Of a stretch of DNA of 64,000 nt, positions 58,313 to 64,000 are shown one piece after another. The stretch's first letter is position 1. The number at the start of each line of letters is the position of its first letter. Source of the DNA: Euryodendron excelsum (lineage: Eukaryota > Streptophyta > Magnoliopsida > Ericales > Pentaphylacaceae); NCBI GenBank assembly GCA_033060915.1, contig CM065397.1, positions 19,327,001-19,391,000 of the forward strand, read 5' to 3'. A program made the translations under genes and the position numbers. The notes under the pieces are model-generated. The model had not been told where the DNA came from and made no database searches. It saw only the letters and a list, made by a program, of their open reading frames with translations.

Positions 58313-61300
58313 GTCACCATACACAAATCCTAGCCTCCTATACACTCATACACACTCCTATACACTTATACACTAGCCCTAATCCTCCATTGAAGACTTA
58401 AAGCGCTACAACTCGAAGCTCCCGAAGATCGAAGAAGAGTTCCCGACGATCAAGATTGAAGTGAAGCGAAGACCGAAGAAAAGCAAGGCACGCAAAGCAA
58501 AGTGAAATAAACAAGACAATGTAGGCTTTCTCTTTAAGTTTTTGCACTTCCCCCTCTCTTTTCTCTCTTCTAACCCACTTGGATTTTCTTCTATTTGAAT
58601 CCCCCATCTTCTTTCCCCCCTTTCTTTGCATGGTTGAAACAAGGGGATTCTTGGTCTATGTGTAGGATTAGGCTATTGGAGAGTCACCATGTTAGGGGCT
58701 TTCTTTTAGTCTAACCGGAGACCACGTGGGTTCGGCTCCCTTGATTATGTGGTGAAGCCTTAATCTTGTATGTTCACGACCCCAAATTTGCATTGTGCAT
58801 ATCATGATCTTGCTTCTCTCCAAAATCGTTTTCAAACTCGTTTTCAAAACTTGCATTAACATTGTTTTTAAAATTGCATCAAAATCTTCTTTTCCAAAAT
58901 TTGTTTTCAAAATCACAATCCTAAGGTAATTCTAGCCTTTCCATAGGTAGGGTTGCTTTAGGAAAGTGTTATATTTAAAGTGACTTTCATGATCCATATT
59001 TTCAAATCTTGTTATTTTCAAAACCACTATCCTAAAGTGGTTCTAGCTCTCTTATGGTTAGAATCGTTTTAGGAAAGTGAAATATTTTATATACATTCCA
59101 AAATCTCGTCTCAAAAATCTCCTCCTAAAAATCTCTTTTCCAACATGCTTTCCATAAACTCTCTTTAAATTCCTTTCCAAAATTGTTTTCTAAAAACTCT
59201 CTTCAAAAATCTATTTTCTAAAACTTCTCTTTTCCAAAACACTCTCCTCAAAATTCGCTTTCCTAAAAACTCTTTCCTAAAAGCTTCTTCCAAAATTTTG
59301 TTTCTAAAACTCTCTCAAAGTTTTACTTTCCAAAAACTTCCTTCCTAAAATTCATTTCAAAATACGCTTTCTAAAAACTCCTCTTTAGAATCTTCCTCCA
59401 AAATTTTCGTTTCCAAAAACTCACTTTTCAAAAATTCTTTTTCTTGCCACCCAAGTCAAGCCCTAGAAACACAATTAGGAAACCCTAATTTTCCTTCCCA
59501 AAAATATGATTTTCAAACTTACCTTAAAACCTAGATTTTCAAAATCTCCCTTTTCATATCCAAACTATATATTTCCAAAACCTATTTTCTCCGTCAAAAC
59601 TATAGTCTTCTAAATTTAGGGTTTCTAAAATTTCCCTTTCCAAATCCTTGCCCAAATCCAATCTTCCCTTTGGGACACCAAATCCAATCTCCCATTTAGA
59701 AAACTAGATCCTATTCTCCGTTTTTGGAAACAAAATCAAAACATCTCTTTTTAGAAACAAAATCTAATCCTTTGCTTTAGGAAATAAAAATTTCAATCCT
59801 TCCAATCCTAAATCTTTCCTAATTCAACTCCTTCCTAATCTTCTACTTTCCTAAATCTTAAGTTTACAAAACCGGAACATAAAAATCTTTCCCAAATTTT
59901 AAAACTCAATTTCCACATCTTTGCTAATTCAACCCTTTCCTAATTCTATCCATTTTCAAATCTTAACTTATCAAATCTAAGTTTTCAAATCTTTCCTAAT
60001 CTCAAGATCTTCTAAAACTCTAAAACTTTCTAAATCCCAAACTTTCTAAATTTCAAATCTTTCCAAATTCAAAACTTTCTTAGGTTAAAACTTTCTAAAC
60101 CCAAAGCTTTCTAAAATTCTAAACTTTCCTAAACTTCAAATCTTTCCAAATCTAAAACTTTCTAAACTCAAAGCTTTCTTACTTTCAAAACTTTCCTATT
60201 TCAAAACTTTTCTATTTCAAAAACTTTCCTAAGTTAAAACCTTCCTAAGATGAAACTTTCCTCATTCCAAAACTTTCCTAAAGTGAAACTTTCCTAAAAC
60301 GAAACTTTCCTAAAATGACACTTTCATAATTTGAAACTTCCCTAATTCGAACCCTTTCTAATTCGAATCTTTTCTAATCTTCCAAGTCCAACATTCGAGT
60401 CAAATCTTTTCTCAAATCTTTTCTAAGTCAAGTCTTTCTTAATCTCAAGTCCTTTCTAAATCCTATCTTTCCTAAGTCTAGGATTCCCAAATCTCAATCT
60501 TTCCAAAACAAGTTCAAATCTTTCCTCTAGGTTCTATCTTTCCAAATCTAATCCTTTCAATTCCAATTTCCAATTTCCAATCCTCTATTCTAAGTTCAAA
60601 TCTAATTCTTTCAATTCCAATTTCCAATTTCCAATCCTCTATTCTAAGTTCAAATCAAATCCTTTTTCAAATCTTCTTTTCTAAGATTAAATCAAAACCT
60701 TCTATTTTCTATTGGACTCTTGTCCGAACTACAACTGACCTGATTTCTCCAAAAGGATACGTAGGTAACCCTCATGGGTGCAGTCACAACATTTTTCAAA
60801 TTTTTATTTTCATAATCTTTTTCAAATCTCCAATTCTACAATCTTCTTCAAGTTTTCAATTCCATAATATATTTTTCTAATTCCAAAAAATCTATTTCTA
60901 AATCTCTATTTTCAATTTCTAAAACTTTCCAATTTTAAATCTATCTTTTCAAATCTTTTTCCAAATCTATTTTCTTACTCTCTCTCTTGCATTTGCATAT
61001 CATGTCTTTTAAACATTATTTTTTCCTAAAGTGGATAGGGTTGGTCATTTGTTAGTTAAAGACTCTCATAGGTGAATCTAGGGTAAATAGACATGTAGGT
61101 ACCACAAGGGCGGGGTAGGGTGATGGCTTAGTACGTCTTCCCTACATGTAACCAACCTTCGAACCTAGGATCACTGATTTCAAAGACCAAAAACGGAGTT
61201 ATTTTTCAAAAAGGGCTTAAATGTTTTTCAAAGATTGCCAAACAACTTGTTTTCTTAAAAACCCTCTCTTGAGGAGGTATTTTCAAAATTGTTTTCAAAA

Positions 61301-61528
61301 ACCCTAAGTGTAGTCTTCGGATTATGCCTAGTTTTTAGGTGACTTAACTCACCTTAATCAAGTTAGGTGGCGACTCCAAATCTTTTCTAAAAGCCCTTTA
61401 TTCAAATCTATTTTCAATTCAAATCTAGTCGCACTCAATCTTCTAGGAGGGTGAGTTCTAACGAGAGAGTACAGTGTTTTTCCCACTTGTATGTGTATTC
61501 CTCTAGTGCAAAAAATCTGGGCACGACA

Positions 61529-61533
61529 TCAGT
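61529..61533. repeat. Right target-site duplication of LTR-h (TCAGT)
   Basis: Matches 56529-56533 exactly. Confidence 0.9.
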
Positions 61534-61785
61534 CTTCAAGAGTTTGTCTTCGATCTTCAAAGTTTCATAGTTGCAGCAATCCAAGCCTTCAATGGAGGGT
61601 TTGAGGCTAGTGTACGAGTATATGAGAGTGTATGAGTGTATAAGAGGCTAGGGTTTGTGTATGGAGGCTACGGTTAGGAAAACCTAAAGGAGACTAGGGT
61701 TTTGGGAGGCTACGAGCTATGTATATCGATGAGTAGGGTTTTTAGACTGAGTTTGCAGACCCCTTTCACGCTGGAGGAGGCTCTG

Positions 61786-61793
61786 TATTTATA
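61786..61793 (-). promoter_or_regulatory. TATA box of the I3 5' LTR
   Basis: TATAAATA on the minus strand. Because this is the 5' LTR, it is the expected start for the I3 genomic RNA, now separated from the body by the nested LTR-h. Confidence 0.65.
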
Positions 61794-63117
61794 GAGAGAA
61801 GAATGACCTGGTGCCTGTTGTAGTAGCGCCAGGACAAAATTCCTTCTGGTGCCACTCCAGGCCAATATTTGGCTTAGCGCCACTACTAGTGGCACCAACC
61901 ACTTAGGAATGTTTTAAGGTCGGCAAGCAATGTATCTTGAGAAGATTTGGGCGGGTGTACTAGTGACTACCATGCAATTTTTAGCCTGGTTTCACTACGA
62001 GTAGCTCTGAAAGGTCCCGGAAGGATTTAAGGGACCAGGAATGACCCGGAAGGCCAGAAAGGGACAAGAACTTTTAGAATAGAGTCCTGGAGGTAATGGA
62101 CTTGAAAAAGGATGTCAGGGTTTGTCGGAAGAGTTAACTGGGCCATTAGGGGCAAAACGGTCAATCGGGCTGAAAAGCTGTCGGGACAGACTCAGAATGT
62201 CCCGAAAGAAGACTCGACATTTGGAAGCTTTATTTAAATGTTCCCAAGAGGTTACCGGTTTGATACCTCGAATCGGTGTATTCGGAAAAGGCGACTGGCC
62301 CACTTGGGGCAAAACAGTCATTTTGTACTGGGTTTGCCGGAACTAACTCAGAATGATCCGAAAAGATAAAGGAAGGTTGGGAATACAATAAAAAGCATTC
62401 TCGGGAGGTTACCGATTTGATAACCAGAGTCGGTGTGGTCCCCGAGGTGTTCGGATGCCTAAGGGCAAAATGGTCATCTTGACTAGAAAGTCTCGGAATT
62501 GGCTCGAAACTGGCTAGAAGGCACCTAATCATGCCGGATTACCTTTAAGACAATCTTGAAAGGGTGGACTTACCATTATGAGGACTTAGGTGTGTTCTCG
62601 AGAAATGTGCCAAAAATGGCCCTTGGGGCAGTTTGGTTATTTTTCACCGAAGTGGGCTAGCAAGCACTGGTGTTGACCTGGGTTTTGAGTGTTTCTGCCA
62701 CTTTGACGGTGGTCCCGTGATACAGGGGTTTGTTGGCAATTCCCTATATCGACCTATGTGCGAGTATTTTTACTACTCTAACGATTGCGATGTTTGCGAG
62801 TATTTCCGCTACTCTGACAGTTCGCAATCATTCCTGAGACTGCCTGATCTCGGGAAGCTGCTAAAGGAACTTAGCGCCTGATAAGTCAACTTTCTCGGAA
62901 GGCATGCCGAAATGGACATTTCTGCATTAGCGGGCTAGAAGGTGCCAAAGGTGGACCGTTCTACCATCTAGGGGACTTGGGGTCTTGTCCCGGTCAACGG
63001 GTTTGAAGGGACTTACCATTCTGAATAAGCTTTTTTCGGAAAACATGCTGGACAGGATAGACTTATTGTCTCGAGGAATCAACTTTCTCGAGAGAGGGAT
63101 TGGAATTGGAATTGAAA

Positions 63118-63330
63118 AGGGGACTTACCGTCTTTAGAAAGACGCGCCCAGTGGAATTGGAAAGGAGACTTACCGTCTTCGGAAAGACGCTCCTATGGGA
63201 ATAGTAAAGGGGACTTACCGTCTTCAGAAACACGTGCGTATGGGAATAGGAAAGGGGACTTACCATCTTCGAAAAGACGTGCCTGATTTGGAATAGGAAA
63301 GGGGACTTACTATCTTCGAAAAGTCGTGCC
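63118..63330 (-). repeat. U3 array of the I3 5' LTR, five ~50-bp units
   Basis: GGGGACTTACCGTCTT or a close variant followed by AAAGACG recurs near 63118, 63165, 63210, 63255 and 63300. The partner 3' LTR has three units, so unit number changed after insertion. Confidence 0.75.
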
Positions 63331-63519
63331 TGATTTGGATCGGACCGAACAACACTTATAAGGGCATTTTGGTCATTTTGCCTCTATTTGGGTCTAGTGG
63401 GCCGCGAACCGATGGATAGACTAGATTAGGAGTAGAATTCTATAATATGTCCATATTGACTTGAAATCAAGTCTAGACAGACTGTAGACTGTCGAGCAGT
63501 CAAAAATGGGGTGCTTGCA

Positions 63520-64000
63520 TGCATGCTATGATTCCTTAGGTTTATGTGGGAACCCTTAGGGTTTGGGTCAGTTTAATGCAAGGGAGAGTAACCTTGGTGT
63601 CACTCTCTATGGGTTGATCACATGCATGAGAATGCAATGACTAGAGTTACTTTGAAACTCTTGTCTTAACTTGGAATGTCAAATGCATGAACATGGATGC
63701 ATAGAGTAAAGAGAGAGAGAATGCATTGGTAAAGGAAACATGGATGCATGAACAGTATTACAGACATTGTAACAGTAAGAGTACAGTTATTATAACAACA
63801 GGAATAAACAAGTATAGAGGAAAGTAAATGCAGTCGCCCTTTCCTCCATGGTTTTGGAAAATGGTGAGCGTGTCTTAAATCTGGTAGAGGTTCGGCTATG
63901 CATGGTGTCTACATGAGCATGAGGGTGAGGGATTACTAATGCGTCCTAAAAGGCTCGGTTCCCGGATCTTCAAACCTAGGCCCACTCCCCGAGGTGGTGC
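63520..64000 (-). mobile_element. Leader fragment of the older element (right part)
   Basis: Continues the leader broken at 41874 (ATGCTATGATTCCTTAGG, CACTCTCTATGGGTTGATC, GTGTCTTAAATCTGG, CCCACTCCCCGAGGTGG). It runs off the window before its PBS and LTR. The first five bases are the right TGCAT duplication. Confidence 0.8.

Larger units (their letters stand above)
56534..61528 (+). mobile_element. LTR-h: complete solo LTR, plus orientation, main family
   Basis: A full 4995-bp LTR: TGTAAGCACCCC start, U3 array (56737-56900), short U3 repeats (57150-57290), GGCGCC motifs (58078-58160), TATA box (58189-58196), AAACCCTA leader, pyrimidine-rich tract (59100-61000), CGTAGGTAACC block (60760), AGGTGGCGACTCC block (61365) and GCACGACA end. 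Perfect TCAGT duplications flank it, so it arose by insertion of a full element followed by LTR-LTR recombination. Best reference LTR in the window. Confidence 0.9.
41875..63519 (-). mobile_element. I3: complete non-autonomous Tat/Ogre-like element, with nested solo LTR
   Basis: Both LTRs, PBS, polypurine tract and flanking TGCAT duplications are present. Without the nested LTR-h and one duplication the element is about 16.6 kb: LTR 4.15 kb, internal 7.76 kb, LTR 4.73 kb. It has gag, spacer and an antisense gene, but no protease, RT, RNase H or integrase, so it would need enzymes from another element. It was inserted into the leader of an older relative. The two LTRs share rearrangements in the purine-rich region (for example the GACCGTAGACCTAGG junction near 42805 and 54726), showing they are a pair. 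Confidence 0.85.
53793..63519 (-). mobile_element. 5' LTR of I3, interrupted by LTR-h
   Basis: Runs from TGTCGCGC (53793) to GGTGCTTGCA (63519; one base change from TTACA), 4727 bp without LTR-h and one duplication. It has the purine-rich tract (54300-55920), TATA box (minus, 61786-61793), GGCGCC motifs (61820-61900), short U3 repeats (62687-62825) and five ~50-bp U3 units (63118-63330). Confidence 0.85.

Overview
The window is repeat DNA from a plant nuclear genome, most likely a eudicot with a large genome. I see no intact host gene, no rRNA or tRNA gene and no bacterial feature. Nearly all of the 64 kb can be assigned to one family of very large LTR retrotransposons plus one related family. 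The signs are ~4.5-5 kb LTRs that begin TGTAAGC and end GCACGACA or GCGCGACA, a primer-binding site matching a plant tRNA-Arg 3' end, a polypurine tract next to the other LTR, a Ty3/gypsy-type gag domain, 5-bp target-site duplications, and an extra open reading frame on the opposite strand to gag. This combination fits the Tat/Ogre branch of Ty3/gypsy. No protease, reverse transcriptase, RNase H or integrase is visible, so all copies here look non-autonomous.

Layout, left to right. (1) 1-10080: nested LTRs. A plus-oriented LTR (LTR-a, 1-4128) lies inside a minus-oriented LTR (LTR-b, 4129-9079), which lies inside another minus LTR (LTR-c, 9080-10080). The left ends of b and c are outside the window. 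(2) 10081-17472: internal region I1 (minus element). It has a decayed plus-strand ORF, spacer repeats, a short unknown ORF where gag should be, a duplicated leader and the PBS. (3) 17473-26769: LTR-g, interrupted by a plus-oriented solo LTR of a second family (LTR-d, 20514-24965). LTR-g touches the PBS of I1 on one side and the polypurine tract of I2 on the other, so I1 and I2 share it in a tandem array. (4) 26770-35421: internal region I2, with a decayed antisense gene, spacer and gag pseudogene. (5) 35422-41492: two truncated, nested minus LTRs (e and f). (6) 41493-41874 and 63520-64000: pieces of another copy's leader, split by the next element. (7) 41875-63519: the best-preserved element, I3, on the minus strand. 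It has a TGCAT duplication on both sides, a 3' LTR (41875-46028), an internal region (46029-53792) and a 5' LTR (53793-63519). The 5' LTR itself contains a 5-kb plus-oriented solo LTR (LTR-h, 56534-61528) with a perfect TCAGT duplication.

Each gag-bearing internal region reads, on the minus strand: LTR, PBS, ~1.5-kb leader, gag (~670 codons), ~2-kb spacer, antisense gene, polypurine tract, LTR. The antisense gene (plus strand) has its own inferred structure: a promoter-like block of GGCGCC palindromes followed by an A/T-rich box, a 5' UTR exon, a ~0.9-1.4 kb intron, a coding exon and, in I2 and I3, an ~85-90 bp intron and a short acidic last exon. In I2 the middle of this gene resembles the plant mobile domain (aminotransferase-like). 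The same GGCGCC palindrome module sits just upstream of the TATA box in the LTRs. This suggests that the sense and antisense promoters share regulatory elements, which is the most interesting signal here.
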